A stretch of 64,000 bases of DNA from Gammaproteobacteria bacterium (GCA_004297165.1 SCUJ01000001.1:124001-188000); one strand, 5' to 3'. Counted from the first letter of the stretch, positions 1 to 11,012 are shown. The notes: generated by a model not told the origin, from the letters alone. Translations and numbers: made by a program.

Positions 1-2
1 CC

Positions 3-323
3 GCCTTGCGCACCGGCGCCTTGCGAATGCGGCCCGTGTTGCTCACCGCCATGACCACGGTCCTGGGGCTGGTGCCCATGGCCTGCGCCCTTACCATTGA
101 TATCCTCAAGCGGGAGATCTCCCTTGGCGCACCATCCACCCAGATGTGGGTCCAGCTCTCCACCTCCATCGCCGGCGGTCTGACCTTCGCCACCATGATG
201 ACGCTGCTGGTGACGCCCGTCATGCTCGTGGTCGGCGACAAATACGGCGCGCGCATCCGCGCATACTGGCGACAGCGGAGCAAACCCCGCGCGGTGGCCG
301 AATCCGCCGCGCCCGCCGGTTGA
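3..323 (+). CDS. RND family efflux transporter, C-terminal fragment
   Basis: The frame is open from the left edge, so only the last ~106 residues of an inner-membrane proton-driven efflux pump are seen. The fragment opens with the family motif around R-x-R-P-V-L-L-T-A-M-T-T-V-L-G-L-V-P-M, which in RND pumps precedes the last two transmembrane helices. A second hydrophobic segment (S-I-A-G-G-L-T-F-A-T-M-M-T-L-L-V-T-P-V) is the final helix, followed by a basic cytoplasmic tail. The substrate class (drug or metal) cannot be decided from this piece. The stop lies 3 nt before the phosphoglucomutase start, so the two genes may be co-transcribed, although they are not functionally related. Confidence 0.85.
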   Translation, partial: ALRTGALRMRPVLLTAMTTVLGLVPMACALTIDILKREISLGAPSTQMWVQLSTSIAGGLTFATMMTLLVTPVMLVVGDKYGARIRAYWRQRSKPRAVAESAAPAG

Positions 324-1958
<1,635 letters not shown>

Positions 1959-1970
1959 TGCCGTGTAGCT

Positions 1971-2555
1971 TCAGGTATCCCTGGCCTGTTTCTCCCGCAG
2001 TCGGCTCAGCTTGGTTTTCGCGGCCTCCCACTCCGGCGCGAGTTCCAGCGCGGCGAGGTAGTCGGACTCGGCCTTGCCGAACTCGCCCAGCTTTTCGTAG
2101 GCCAATGCGCGGTTGAAGTGGGCGACATGTTTCTTCGCGATGTCCAGTTCGAGGGCGTGTGTGTATTCCCGCACCGCCTTGTCGTAGACCTGTCCCAGGA
2201 AAAAGATGTTCCCTCGGTTGACGTAGATCTCGCCGTGCTCCGGCGCGAGCCGCCGCGCCCTTTCATAATCCTTCTTGGCGGCATCGAATTCACCGATGGC
2301 GGCGTTGACGATCCCGCGGTTCAGATATGTCGCGGCCCGATCATGGATTCGGAGATGGGCGTGATCCAGGGCAAAGGTGCAACTTTCAAGATCGCCGCGT
2401 GAGGCGATATTGAGCTGCACCGCCAGCGTCGCGGCACGGTAGCATTCCTGCGCGGTCGCCTCGCCGCCGATCACGGTCATGGACTGGGCGGACGCTGCGA
2501 GCGGGACGAGGCAGAGCGCCCCCGCCAGTGAATTAACCAGAAACCTCATGGGCAT
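1971..2555 (-). CDS. Exported tetratricopeptide repeat (TPR) protein
   Basis: A protein of ~194 residues with a cleavable signal peptide (M-P-M-R-F then a hydrophobic core ending A-A-S-A-Q-S) and at least three consecutive TPR units (A-x-x-Y-L-N-R-G, A-E-x-D-A-A-K-K-D-Y-E-R-A, E-I-Y-V-N-R-G, H-V-A-H-F-N-R-A-L-A-Y-E-K-L-G). TPRs are protein-protein interaction scaffolds, so a periplasmic adaptor role is inferred and no partner is evident. The frame is open up to 2609, but the ATG at 2555 is preferred: it has AGAGGTG seven bases upstream and directly precedes the signal peptide. The gene is convergent with pgm, 12 nt from its stop. Confidence 0.8.
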   Translation of the reverse strand: MPMRFLVNSLAGALCLVPLAASAQSMTVIGGEATAQECYRAATLAVQLNIASRGDLESCTFALDHAHLRIHDRAATYLNRGIVNAAIGEFDAAKKDYERARRLAPEHGEIYVNRGNIFFLGQVYDKAVREYTHALELDIAKKHVAHFNRALAYEKLGEFGKAESDYLAALELAPEWEAAKTKLSRLREKQARDT

Positions 2556-2611
2556 GACGCACACCTCTGTATGCCGGTAACTGTATTTAACTAAAGTATA
2601 GTCGACCAAGT

Positions 2612-2753
2612 GTTAAGGCAGCTCTGAACAAGTACCGAATTCCATTGGTCGTCTTTCCGGCGAAAGCCGGAATCCAGTCTAAAACAGTTGTTCACCGGAT
2701 GCCGGGCCAAGTCCGGCAAGACGGGTTAGACACTATTGCAGAGCTTCCTTAAC
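2612..2753. repeat. MITE-like dispersed repeat, copy 1
   Basis: A 142-bp non-coding unit bounded by imperfect terminal inverted repeats: GTTAAGGCAGCTCTGAAC at 2612-2629, and GCAGAGCTTCCTTAAC at 2738-2753, which reads GTTAAGGAAGCTCTGC on the other strand. The interior holds an inverted CCGGCGAAAGCCGG / GCCGGGCCAAGTCCGGC core. A diverged second copy sits at 62135-62326. No target-site duplication is obvious. It carries no transposase, so any mobility would need an element elsewhere. Confidence 0.75.
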
Positions 2754-2841
2754 CCTGGTTTGATCCTCCGCCGCTTTACGGGTAAGGTGAGTCAGGCATT
2801 TTCCGGTTTGAAACATGATTATTCAGGGGGGATAAAAATCC

Positions 2842-3753
2842 ATGATTTCCAGATTCGATGTCCGTGGGTTACTTCTCGGCGCCGCGATTCTGTGCTCGGG
2901 ATCGCCGCAGGCGCAAAACACCATCGATTTCGCGGCGGTCAAGATCGAGGCACAGCAGGTGAGGGACAATATCTACATGCTCACCGGCTCGGGCGGAAAC
3001 CTGGGCGTGCTCACGGGTTCCGAGGGGGCCATTCTCATCGACGATCAATACGCGGAACTTTCCGAAAAAATTGTCGCTGCGATAGCAAAGCTCACGGATA
3101 AACCCGTGCGTTTCCTGATCAATACACATTGGCACGGGGACCACACGGGCGGGAATGAAAACCTGGCAAAACAGGGAATCGTGATCGTCGCGCATGATAA
3201 CGTCCGCGAGCGGATGAGCCACGAGAATTTCATGGCCGCTTTCAATCGCAACTTCCCGGCGTCGCCAGCGGTTGCGCTGCCGATTGTCACCTTCAGCGAC
3301 AATCTGACGCTGCATGTGAACGGCGAGGATCTCGTGGTCACTCACCTCAAGAACGGTCACACCGACGGGGACAGCATCATTTATTTCCGGAAGGCGAACG
3401 TCATTCATACTGGCGACCTGGTCTTTAACGGCGCCTATCCCCTGATCGATGTCGATAGCGGGGGGTCCATCGACGGGATCATCGCCGCGCAGGAATATAT
3501 CCTCTCCATCGTGAACGATCAGACGCAGATCATCCCAGGTCATGGTGCGCTCGCGGACAAGGCGGACGTGCAGGCGCTGCACGATGTGCTGGCCACCGTG
3601 CGCGATCGGGTGCGCGACCTCAAGGCCGAGGGCAAGACGCTCGAACAGATCCAGCAGGCCAAACCCAACGCCGATTTCGATCCGGCCTATGGCGCGGGCT
3701 TCATCGATGGCGACCGGATCATCGAGTTCGCCTATAAAAGCCTCGGGCAATAA
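2842..3753 (+). CDS. Exported metallo-beta-lactamase-fold hydrolase
   Basis: A 303-residue protein with an N-terminal signal peptide (core L-L-L-G-A-A-I-L-C-S-G, cleavage near P-Q-A-Q-N) followed by a complete MBL fold. Zinc ligands are visible in order: T-H-W-H-G-D-H at 95-101 (His96, His98, Asp100, His101), His173 in N-G-H-T-D-G-D, Asp192 in H-T-G-D-L-V-F and His234 in P-G-H-G. This is the generic two-zinc hydrolase set, so a periplasmic hydrolase is likely. The substrate is unknown, and it need not be a beta-lactamase. The start is supported by a purine-rich GGGGGGATAAAAATCC stretch directly upstream. Copy 1 of the MITE-like repeat lies just upstream, between this gene and the divergent TPR gene. 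Confidence 0.85.
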   Translation: MISRFDVRGLLLGAAILCSGSPQAQNTIDFAAVKIEAQQVRDNIYMLTGSGGNLGVLTGSEGAILIDDQYAELSEKIVAAIAKLTDKPVRFLINTHWHGDHTGGNENLAKQGIVIVAHDNVRERMSHENFMAAFNRNFPASPAVALPIVTFSDNLTLHVNGEDLVVTHLKNGHTDGDSIIYFRKANVIHTGDLVFNGAYPLIDVDSGGSIDGIIAAQEYILSIVNDQTQIIPGHGALADKADVQALHDVLATVRDRVRDLKAEGKTLEQIQQAKPNADFDPAYGAGFIDGDRIIEFAYKSLGQ

Positions 3754-3789
3754 CCGGTCACAAGTATCCTGTCTGACAAGCCGTAACGG

Positions 3790-6654
3790 TTGAAGCCGTC
3801 GCTGGAATTCAAACCCGGACAGCGCTGGATCTGCGATGCGGATCTGGCGCTGGGATTGGGTTGCGTGAAGAGCGTGGATGACCGCACGGTCACCGTGGTT
3901 TTTGGCGCCCCCGGAGTGACCCGTTCGTTCGCGATCAGGGATGCACCGCTGACCCGTGTGACCTTCGGCGTAGGAGATGTGGCGCCCGATCATTCCGGAG
4001 CGCTGTTCGCCATCGAAGCGGTCCGGGAAGTGGATGGTTTGCTGACTTATGACGCGCGCGATGCCGATGGCAAACTCTGCGCCATCCCGGAATCTCAACT
4101 GGCGGATTCCATCCGCCTCAATCGCCCTCTCGATCGCCTGCTGAGCGGCAGCATCGACGCCGACAAATGGTTTCGCCTGCGCTATCTGACGCGCAGGCAG
4201 CTTGCACGGCTCGCCCGCCAGGATCTCCATGGCCTGGTGGGCACGCGAACCAGCCTGATCCCGCATCAACTTTACATCGCCCATGAGGTCGGCCGCCGGC
4301 ATGCGCCGCGGGTGATGCTGGCGGATGAAGTGGGCCTCGGCAAGACCATCGAGGCCGGCCTGATCCTGCATTACCAGATCATCGCCGAACGCGCCGGTCG
4401 CGCCCTGATCGTGGCCCCCGAAAACCTATTGCATCAGTGGCTTCTCGAGATGCTGCGCCGCTTCAATCTGCATTTCACCCTCCTCGACGAGGCCCGCTGC
4501 GCGGAAGAATCGCAGACAGATGATGGGGTAAATCCATTCCTGGGCGCGCAATTGATCCTCTGCGCGCAGGAATTTCTCCGGGACAATCCGGAGCGGCTCG
4601 CGCAGGCCGTCATGGCGCGTTTCGATCTGCTTATCGTCGATGAGGCGCATCACCTGCACTGGTCTCCGGAAGGTGCGAGCCCGGACTATGCGACGATTGA
4701 GCGGCTGGCCGGGCATTGCCAAGGGCTGTTGCTGTTGACGGCGACGCCGGAACAGTTCGGCCGGGAGAGCCACTTCGCCCGCTTGCGCCTGCTGGACCCA
4801 CAGCGTTTTGCCGATTATGCCGCCTTCGATCGTGAGCAACGCAACTACGCACGGGTTGCGACGGCGATCGATGATCTCCTGGAAGGTCGCCCGATGGATG
4901 AGACGGGTCAAGGGTTGCTGGCAGGCTTCATGGGCGAATCCTCCAGTACCGCTCCGCCATCCACCGTCGATCGCGAGCGGCTTATCAGGCAACTCGTGGA
5001 CCGGCATGGTACGGGCAGGATTCTGTTCCGGAACACGCGGTCCGCGGTCGGCGGGTTTCCGGACCGCAGCGTCCATGTCCATGAACTGGCTGCGCCAGCG
5101 CAGTATCTTGCGGCATTGGCGTCGGCAGCGGAGACCATCGATGATTGTGAGGCGCTCCTGGCCCCGGAATGCGCCCATCGCAAGCTGGCCGGAAATTCCC
5201 CGGAGTGGACGCGCATCGATCCGCGCGTCGAATGGTTGGCGAAATTCCTCAAGGGGCAGCGCCGCGAAAAGACCCTGGTGATCACGGCTGCAGCGACGAC
5301 CGCCCGGGAACTCTCGCAGTGTCTCGCGCAGCGTCATGGGATTACCGCCGCCGATTTTCACGAGGGCATGAGTCTGCTGGAACGGGACCGCGCGGCCGCG
5401 TATTTCGCCGAACGCGAGGGCGGGGCGCAGGCCCTCGTCTGCTCCGAGATCGGCAGCGAGGGCAGGAATTTCCAGTTTGCCCGGAATCTGGTCCTCATCG
5501 ATCTGCCGCTCAATCCGGATCTGCTGGAACAACGTATCGGCCGGCTGGATCGCATCGGTCAGCAAGGGACGATACAGATCCATCTGCCCCTGCTCATGAA
5601 CACGCCCCAGACATTAATCTACCGCTGGTATCAGGATGGGCTGGATGCCATCGCGCACACCTGTCCGGCGGGCTATGCCGTTTTCGAGGTCTTCGAAGCG
5701 GAGTTGAAACGCATGTTGAGGAACGCGGCGACGGGGGCTGTCGATCCGGACGACCTCATCGCGCGCACGGCCAGTCTGCGCGAAGAATTGAATGCCGCGC
5801 TGCGGCAGGGCCGCGACCGGTTGCTGGAATATAATTCGTGCCGCCCGGAGTTGGCGGCGGATCTGCGCCGGCGGGCGCTGGAACTCGATGCTGACGTCAC
5901 TCTGCGTGATTATCTGGAACTCGCCTTCGATTGTCATGGCGTCGATTCGGAAGACCTGGGCGGGGAGGGTCTGCTGCTTGCGCCCACCTATCGGATGACG
6001 CAGCCCTTTCCCGGCCTGCCGGAGGAAGGCATGACCGTGACCCTGAACCGCGCCGCCGCGCTGGCGCACGAGGACTGGAGGTTTCTGACCTGGGAGCATC
6101 CCATGACGATCAACGCGATGGATATGGCGATTGGCGGCGAATCCGGCAATGCGGCCGTTTCGGCCATCAAGGACCGGCGGCTCAAGCCCGGCGCCCTGTA
6201 TCTGGAGTTGCTGTACGTCCTGCACTTCGGCCAGCGCGGCGCACATAGTCCGCGTGAATACCTGCAAGCGGAATGCCTCGATCTGATCCTGGATGAGCAG
6301 GGCGAGCCGGTGACGAGCCTCGATCATGATCACATCAACCGGACAATCATTCCCATCCCGGCCAAGGTCGCGAAACAGGTCGTCGATCTCAAGGAGGACT
6401 CGATCCGCGAATTGCTGGCGATTGGAGAACGCCTGGCGGCGCAACGTTTTGCGCCTATCCTCTCAGAGATACGCCAACGCGCCGATGATTCCATGCGGCA
6501 TGAAGAGGAACGTCTGCGCGCCTTGCGGAGGGTGAATCCCAATGTCCGGGAGGAAGAGATCCATTACTTCGCCCAGTGCCGCAAGGACCTCGCCGCGGAT
6601 CTTGTCTCGGCCGGTCCCCGCCTGGATGCTGTGCGGATCATCATCGCCACATGA
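3790..6654 (+). CDS. rapA: RNA polymerase-associated SWI2/SNF2 ATPase RapA
   Basis: A Swi2/Snf2-type DNA translocase that binds RNA polymerase and helps recycle it after transcription. The 954 residues are close to the 968 of E. coli RapA and co-linear with it: an N-terminal Tudor-like region (F-K-P-G-Q-R-W-I), the R-T-S-L-I-P-H-Q-L-Y-I-A-H-E-V-G-R-R-H-A-P-R-V block, Walker A in A-D-E-V-G-L-G-K-T (178-186), DEAH at 284-287, T-A-T-P-E-Q motif III, and the second RecA lobe with R-I-G-R-L-D-R-I-G-Q. The start must be TTG at 3790, since an in-frame TAA lies two codons upstream and later ATGs would delete the conserved N-terminus. No clear Shine-Dalgarno is seen, suggesting modest translation. Confidence 0.95.
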   Translation: MKPSLEFKPGQRWICDADLALGLGCVKSVDDRTVTVVFGAPGVTRSFAIRDAPLTRVTFGVGDVAPDHSGALFAIEAVREVDGLLTYDARDADGKLCAIPESQLADSIRLNRPLDRLLSGSIDADKWFRLRYLTRRQLARLARQDLHGLVGTRTSLIPHQLYIAHEVGRRHAPRVMLADEVGLGKTIEAGLILHYQIIAERAGRALIVAPENLLHQWLLEMLRRFNLHFTLLDEARCAEESQTDDGVNPFLGAQLILCAQEFLRDNPERLAQAVMARFDLLIVDEAHHLHWSPEGASPDYATIERLAGHCQGLLLLTATPEQFGRESHFARLRLLDPQRFADYAAFDREQRNYARVATAIDDLLEGRPMDETGQGLLAGFMGESSSTAPPSTVDRERLIRQLVDRHGTGRILFRNTRSAVGGFPDRSVHVHELAAPAQYLAALASAAETIDDCEALLAPECAHRKLAGNSPEWTRIDPRVEWLAKFLKGQRREKTLVITAAATTARELSQCLAQRHGITAADFHEGMSLLERDRAAAYFAEREGGAQALVCSEIGSEGRNFQFARNLVLIDLPLNPDLLEQRIGRLDRIGQQGTIQIHLPLLMNTPQTLIYRWYQDGLDAIAHTCPAGYAVFEVFEAELKRMLRNAATGAVDPDDLIARTASLREELNAALRQGRDRLLEYNSCRPELAADLRRRALELDADVTLRDYLELAFDCHGVDSEDLGGEGLLLAPTYRMTQPFPGLPEEGMTVTLNRAAALAHEDWRFLTWEHPMTINAMDMAIGGESGNAAVSAIKDRRLKPGALYLELLYVLHFGQRGAHSPREYLQAECLDLILDEQGEPVTSLDHDHINRTIIPIPAKVAKQVVDLKEDSIRELLAIGERLAAQRFAPILSEIRQRADDSMRHEEERLRALRRVNPNVREEEIHYFAQCRKDLAADLVSAGPRLDAVRIIIAT

Positions 6655-6696
6655 ACGAACCATTCCCTGAGCGCTTTTACGAGGAGGTCGATCGCC

Positions 6697-7545
6697 ATGC
6701 AGGAAAAGAACGGTAGTAATGTTGCGCAACCCTTGAACGGCGACTACTGGCGCGGCGTCGGCGGCGATCGCTGGGTGCTGAACCTGGACCCGCTCGAACT
6801 GGGGATCGAGGCATTCAGTCCGCCGCTGATCGAGGCGGCGGCCCCGCGGACCGGAGAGCGGGTCCTCGATATCGGTTGCGGCGGGGCGAAGACCACCATA
6901 AGTCTCGCGCAAGCGATCGCTCCGATCGGTCGCGTGACAGGCATCGATATCTCGCCCCAGATCCTCGCCGTCGCGAGACAGCGGATCGAAGGGATTCACA
7001 ACATCGATTTGATTCTGGGCGACGTGATGGAGACAGATCTAGGCGATCCTTTCGATCTGTTGTTCTCGCGGTTCGGGGTGATGTTTTTCGAGCGACCCGC
7101 ACAGGCCTTCCAGCGACTCCACGGCTTGCTTAAACCTGGCGGGCGGCTGGCTTTCATTTGCTGGCGCAATCCGCAGGAGAATCCCTGGATGTCGGGACCG
7201 GCCTCGGTCTTTGCCACGCACATCCCTAACCTGCCCAAACCGGATCCGGAGGCGCCCGGTCCTTTTTCGTTGGCTGATGAGAGGAAGCTTACGGAAATTC
7301 TACGTGTAGCAGGTTTCCGCGATATCGATCTAACGCGACTGGATTCCGTCATGCCCTTGGGGCCGCTTCATGAGGCCGTTGCCTTTCTGATGAATCAAGG
7401 CTCGGCAGCCGCGGCGCTCGCTGAAGTCGACGAGCGGCAACGTGTCACAATCGCCGCGACGCTCTCGGATCACATGCGGCAATACGAGACCGCGGAAGGA
7501 GTGGCGCCGCCGGCATCTGTCTGGATAGTGAGGGCGATTCGATAG
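6697..7545 (+). CDS. Class I SAM-dependent methyltransferase
   Basis: A 282-residue cytoplasmic methyltransferase. The SAM-binding glycine loop is V-L-D-I-G-C-G at 56-62, the acidic end of strand 2 is G-I-D-I-S at 82-86, and motif II/post-II appears as L-L-K-P-G-G-R-L-A-F-I. The overall pattern is that of UbiE/small-molecule (type 11) methyltransferases, but the acceptor cannot be inferred. A good ribosome site (GAGGAGGTCG, seven bases before ATG) fixes the start. It follows rapA by 42 nt and could share its transcript. The intergenic space after it holds a strong terminator-like hairpin. Confidence 0.8.
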   Translation: MQEKNGSNVAQPLNGDYWRGVGGDRWVLNLDPLELGIEAFSPPLIEAAAPRTGERVLDIGCGGAKTTISLAQAIAPIGRVTGIDISPQILAVARQRIEGIHNIDLILGDVMETDLGDPFDLLFSRFGVMFFERPAQAFQRLHGLLKPGGRLAFICWRNPQENPWMSGPASVFATHIPNLPKPDPEAPGPFSLADERKLTEILRVAGFRDIDLTRLDSVMPLGPLHEAVAFLMNQGSAAAALAEVDERQRVTIAATLSDHMRQYETAEGVAPPASVWIVRAIR

Positions 7546-7548
7546 GGC

Positions 7549-7604
7549 AAAAAAAGCCCGGTAATGTTCGCTTCTAGGGGGAGGAGGGTATGAACATTAC
7601 CGGG
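7549..7604 (-). terminator. Rho-independent terminator for minus-strand transcription (fabAB side)
   Basis: A perfect 13-bp inverted repeat, CCCGGTAATGTTC at 7557-7569 and GAACATTACCGGG at 7592-7604, with a 22-nt loop. On the minus strand the stem is followed by seven T (A-run at 7549-7555 on the plus strand). It lies 225 nt downstream of the fabB stop and faces the end of the methyltransferase gene. Confidence 0.7.
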
Positions 7605-7730
7605 TCTACTTACAAACCAAGCCTCAGGGAGGTTCGATGGCTTGATGGTGAAAGTCTAATGTATACGGCAGCAATTTTCCTGTTAAAACATCGAGCCTGT
7701 GAGAGCGATCACGCAAATCGTTTCGATTGA
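7590..7730 (+). CDS. Possible 46-residue small protein (uncertain)
   Basis: A short frame beginning M-N-I-T-G-S-T-Y-K-P-S-L-R-E-V-R-W-L-D-G and ending in TGA at 7728-7730. Upstream is a purine-rich GGGGGAGGAGGG in which GGAGG lies five bases before the ATG, an excellent ribosome site. No family is recognised. The ATG lies inside the right arm of the 13-bp hairpin at 7557-7604, so its start would be hidden in folded RNA. The purine run may simply be the terminator loop. It is listed because the ribosome site is stronger than in most genes here. Confidence 0.25.
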   Translation: MNITGSTYKPSLREVRWLDGESLMYTAAIFLLKHRACESDHANRFD

Positions 7731-7828
7731 TGTTTTGCGGGTACGTTGTTGGAAATTATAAACGGGGTTGTTGCCAAAATTCGCATGGCGTGTGGCCGAC
7801 AATACGGCCGGGTATTGCAAATCCAGTC

Positions 7829-9049
7829 TCAGATCTTGCGTATCACCAGCGTGCCGTTGGTGCCGCCGAAACCGAAGCTGTTGGACATCACCGTCCGCAA
7901 TCCCGCATTGTCGATGCATTCCCGCACTATCGGCATGTCTTTCCCTTCTTCATCGACGTTAACGATGTTCGCGGAGGGGCAAATGAAATCCCGCTCCAGC
8001 ATCAGCAGAGAGAAGATGGTCTCGTTGACGCCTGCCGCCCCGAGGCCATGACCGCTGAGCGCCTTGGTGGCGCTGATTCGCGGAATGGCGTTGCCGAACA
8101 CCTCGCGTATGGCCCGCAGTTCGCTGCCGTCGCCCGCGGGCGTGCTGGTGGCATGGGCATTGATATAGTCCACGGGCGCATCCACGGAAGCGAGCGCGAG
8201 CCGCATGCACCGCATCGCGCCTTCGCCCGAGGGCTTGACCATGTCGGAACCGTCGCAGGTCGCGCCATAGCCGATCAATTCGCCGTAGATCTTCGCGCCG
8301 CGCTTTTGCGCGTGCTCCAGCTCCTCCACCACCACGATGCCGCCGCCGCCGGAGATCACGAAGCCGTCACGGCTGGCGTCAAACGGACGGGAGGCCGTCT
8401 TCGGGGTGTCGTTGTACGACGAGGACAAGGCCCCCATGCTGTCGAAGAGCATGGCCATGGTCCAGTGCACCTCATCCCCGCCGCCGGCGAAGACGATGTC
8501 CTGTTTGCCGGCCTGAATCAGTTCCATCGCATTGCCGATGCAATGCAGGCTGGTCGTGCAGGCGGAACTGATGGAATAACTGACGCCCTTGATGCCGTAG
8601 GCGACGCTCAGGCAGGCGCTCACGGTGCTGGACATGATCCTCGGCACCATCATGGGGCCGACCTTCTTCGCCCCGCGTTCGCGCAGGGTATCCACCGCGA
8701 CGACGGTGTTGGCGGTCGATGCCCCTCCGGAGCCGGCGATCAGGCCGGTCCGCGGATGCGAAACCATGGCGGGATCGAGCCCCGAATCGGCCACGGCGTC
8801 CTGCATGGCGAGATAGGCGTAGGCCGAGGCATCGCCCATGAAGCGTTTCTGTTTACGGTCGATCAGTTCATTGAGGTTCAAGTGGACGGGACCGTGAACG
8901 TGCGAACGCAGGCCCAGTTGCGCGTACTCCTCGCTGTATTCGATGCCGGAACGCGCGTGACGCAGGGAATCGATGACTTCCGCCTTGGTGTTGCCGATAC
9001 TGGATTTGATCCCTAAGCCGGTAATCACCGCTCGTCTCTGGTTGCTCAT
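7829..9049 (-). CDS. fabB: Beta-ketoacyl-ACP synthase I
   Basis: Condenses malonyl-ACP with growing acyl chains and is required to elongate the unsaturated intermediates made by FabA. The 406-residue product has the full Cys-His-His triad: Cys164 in S-S-A-C-T-T-S, His299 in [11 protein letters not shown], Lys329 and His334 in [14 protein letters not shown]. The C-terminal [11 protein letters not shown] loop is present. The frame stays open to 9157, but the ATG at 9049 has AGAAGGATC just upstream and gives the standard N-terminus [13 protein letters not shown]. It starts 13 nt after the fabA stop, forming the classic fabA-fabB operon. Confidence 0.96.
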   Translation of the reverse strand: MSNQRRAVITGLGIKSSIGNTKAEVIDSLRHARSGIEYSEEYAQLGLRSHVHGPVHLNLNELIDRKQKRFMGDASAYAYLAMQDAVADSGLDPAMVSHPRTGLIAGSGGASTANTVVAVDTLRERGAKKVGPMMVPRIMSSTVSACLSVAYGIKGVSYSISSACTTSLHCIGNAMELIQAGKQDIVFAGGGDEVHWTMAMLFDSMGALSSSYNDTPKTASRPFDASRDGFVISGGGGIVVVEELEHAQKRGAKIYGELIGYGATCDGSDMVKPSGEGAMRCMRLALASVDAPVDYINAHATSTPAGDGSELRAIREVFGNAIPRISATKALSGHGLGAAGVNETIFSLLMLERDFICPSANIVNVDEEGKDMPIVRECIDNAGLRTVMSNSFGFGGTNGTLVIRKI

Positions 9050-9062
9050 GATCCTTCTAGCC

Positions 9063-9581
9063 CTAAAAATCGCTGGTTGAGGTAAACAATCCGACCCGCA
9101 GGTCTTTGACAGTATAGATTTCCCTGCCATCAACCTCCATATGACCATTGGCCACACCCATGACGAGTTTTCTGAGCATTACGCGCTTGATGTCGATGTA
9201 GTAGGTAACCAGCTTGTTTTTCGGCGTAACCTGCCCGGTGAAGCGGACCTCGCCGGCGCCCAGCGCCCGGCCCCGGCCCGGCGCCCCCGTCCAGCCCAGA
9301 AAGAAACCCACGAGTTGCCACATGGCGTCCAGACCGAGACAGCCCGGCATCACAGGGTCGCCCCGGAAATGGCAGTCGAAGAACCACAGGCTTTCGTTGA
9401 TATCCAGCTCCGCGATCATCTCGCCTTTGCCGGCGCTGCCTCCGTCTTGATTGATCCGGACGATGCGATCGAACATCAGCATGTTCGGTAGCGGCAACTG
9501 GGCATTGCCGGGGCCGAAGAGCCGGCCGTGGGCGCATTCGAGCAATTCTTCCCGGGTGTAATTGTTTTTCTTGTTATTCAT
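9063..9581 (-). CDS. fabA: 3-hydroxydecanoyl-ACP dehydratase/isomerase
   Basis: Introduces the cis double bond at the C10 stage of anaerobic unsaturated fatty-acid synthesis. The 172 residues match the family length. The hotdog fold active site is intact: His71 in [14 protein letters not shown] and Asp85 in [10 protein letters not shown] fabA/fabB pair is characteristic of gammaproteobacteria. The region upstream of the start (ATG at 9581) is GCGCGCCCT, a weak ribosome site. The gene is divergent from metY, and the promoters of both must lie in 9582-9740. Confidence 0.96.
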   Translation of the reverse strand: MNNKKNNYTREELLECAHGRLFGPGNAQLPLPNMLMFDRIVRINQDGGSAGKGEMIAELDINESLWFFDCHFRGDPVMPGCLGLDAMWQLVGFFLGWTGAPGRGRALGAGEVRFTGQVTPKNKLVTYYIDIKRVMLRKLVMGVANGHMEVDGREIYTVKDLRVGLFTSTSDF

Positions 9582-9673
9582 AGGGCGCGCATTATCTCAT
9601 GGCAGGTCCATTATTTCCCGCGTTTTATCGAGGGGCGTTGGCCTCGTCAGACGGACGGATCGCGCGGGTTGTC

Positions 9674-9703
9674 TTGGCACGTCCGAACGATCTGGGGGAT
9701 AAT
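9674..9703 (+). promoter_or_regulatory. Candidate sigma-70 promoter of metY-ispG
   Basis: TTGGCA (9674-9679) and GATAAT (9698-9703) separated by 18 bp, 37 bp upstream of the metY start. The match to TTGACA/TATAAT is good at four and five positions respectively. No experimental start site is known. Confidence 0.45.
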
Positions 9704-9740
9704 ACTTTGCAATAAGTCGAAATCCAAACCGGAGCCCCGG

Positions 9741-11012
9741 ATGAAAATTGAAACCCTCGCGATTCATGGCGGATATTCGCCCGAGCCGACCACCAAGGCC
9801 GTGGCGGTGCCCATTTATCAGACCACTTCTTACGCCTTCGACAACACCCAACACGGCGCCGATCTGTTCGATCTCAAGGTGGAAGGGAACATCTACACCC
9901 GGATCATGAATCCCACCACCGCCGTACTGGAGCAACGGGTGGCCGCCATGGAAGGAGGCGTCGGCGGGCTAGGTCTCGCCTCCGGAATGGCCGCGATCAA
10001 TTACTCCGTGCTTACTATCGCCGAGTCCGGTGACAACATCATCTCCACTTCAAGTTTGTATGGCGGCACTTACAACCTGTTTGCCCATACCTTTCCGCAG
10101 TACGGTATCGAGACGCGCTTCGCGAACGCAAAGGACATCGCGGGAATGGCGCGCCTCATCGACGGCCGGACCAAGGCCGTCTTCTGCGAATCCATCGGCA
10201 ACCCGGCTGGCAATGTGATCGATCTCGAAGCGATCGCGGACATGGCCCATGCCCACGGCGTGCCGGTGATCGTGGATAACACTGTGCCCACGCCTTACCT
10301 GTGCCGCCCTTTCGAACACCATTGCGATATCGTCGTCCATTCGCTCACGAAATATATGGGTGGGCACGGCACGACCATCGGCGGGGTGCTGGTGGATTCC
10401 GGCGCGTTTCCGTGGACCGAGCACAAGACCCGCTTCAGGAGACTCAACGAACCGGATGTCTCCTATCACGGCGTCGTCTATACGGAGGCCCTGGGCGCCG
10501 CGGCCTATATCGGCCGGGCCCGCGTGGTTCCGTTGCGCAATACCGGCTCGGCGATCTCGCCGTTCAACAGTTTCCTGGTGCTGCAAGGCATAGAAACCCT
10601 GCCGCTGCGCATGGACCGTCATTGCGCAAACGCGCTCGCGGTCGCCGAATATCTCCGCAACCACAAGAAGGTCGTGTGGGTGAATTACGCCGGCCTGCCG
10701 GATCACCCCGACCATGCCCTGCTGCAGAAATATTGCGGCGGCAAGGCGGCCGGTATCCTGAGCTTCGGCGTCAAGGGCGGTGGCGAGGCCGGGGCGCGTT
10801 TCATCGACGCGCTGCAATTGATTACCCGGCTGGTGAACATCGGCGACGCCAAGTCACTGGCCTGCCATCCGGCCACAACCACCCACCGCCAGCTCTCTGC
10901 AGAGGAGATGAAACTAGCGGGCGTCTCCGAGGATCTGGTACGCCTGTCCATCGGCATCGAACACATCGACGATATCATCGCCGATATCGATCGGGCCCTG
11001 GCGCAGGTATAA
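9741..11012 (+). CDS. metY: O-acetylhomoserine sulfhydrylase (PLP enzyme)
   Basis: Converts O-acetyl-homoserine plus sulfide to homocysteine by direct sulfhydrylation. The 423-residue protein belongs to the Cys/Met-metabolism PLP family. The cofactor lysine is Lys204 in V-H-S-L-T-K-Y-M-G-G-H-G, and the family landmarks Y-T-R-I-M-N-P-T-T, A-S-G-M-A-A-I and the C-terminal H-P-A-T-T-T-H-R-Q-L are all present. Features such as E-C/P-N-P-A-G-N and the long insert before R-N-T-G-S-A-I-S-P-F are typical of MetY rather than MetB or MetZ. The start at 9741 has GGAG eight bases upstream, although the frame is open further 5'. It is followed after 3 nt by ispG. Confidence 0.92.
   Translation: MKIETLAIHGGYSPEPTTKAVAVPIYQTTSYAFDNTQHGADLFDLKVEGNIYTRIMNPTTAVLEQRVAAMEGGVGGLGLASGMAAINYSVLTIAESGDNIISTSSLYGGTYNLFAHTFPQYGIETRFANAKDIAGMARLIDGRTKAVFCESIGNPAGNVIDLEAIADMAHAHGVPVIVDNTVPTPYLCRPFEHHCDIVVHSLTKYMGGHGTTIGGVLVDSGAFPWTEHKTRFRRLNEPDVSYHGVVYTEALGAAAYIGRARVVPLRNTGSAISPFNSFLVLQGIETLPLRMDRHCANALAVAEYLRNHKKVVWVNYAGLPDHPDHALLQKYCGGKAAGILSFGVKGGGEAGARFIDALQLITRLVNIGDAKSLACHPATTTHRQLSAEEMKLAGVSEDLVRLSIGIEHIDDIIADIDRALAQV

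Noticed and set aside
2869-4371. A 500-codon minus-strand frame across the MBL hydrolase and rapA start
   Set aside because: Antisense to two well-supported genes, with composition typical of the reverse frame of GC-rich coding DNA.
7727-9016. A 429-codon plus-strand frame opposite fabB
   Set aside because: Antisense to fabB, which has its full catalytic triad; no family resemblance in the antisense product.
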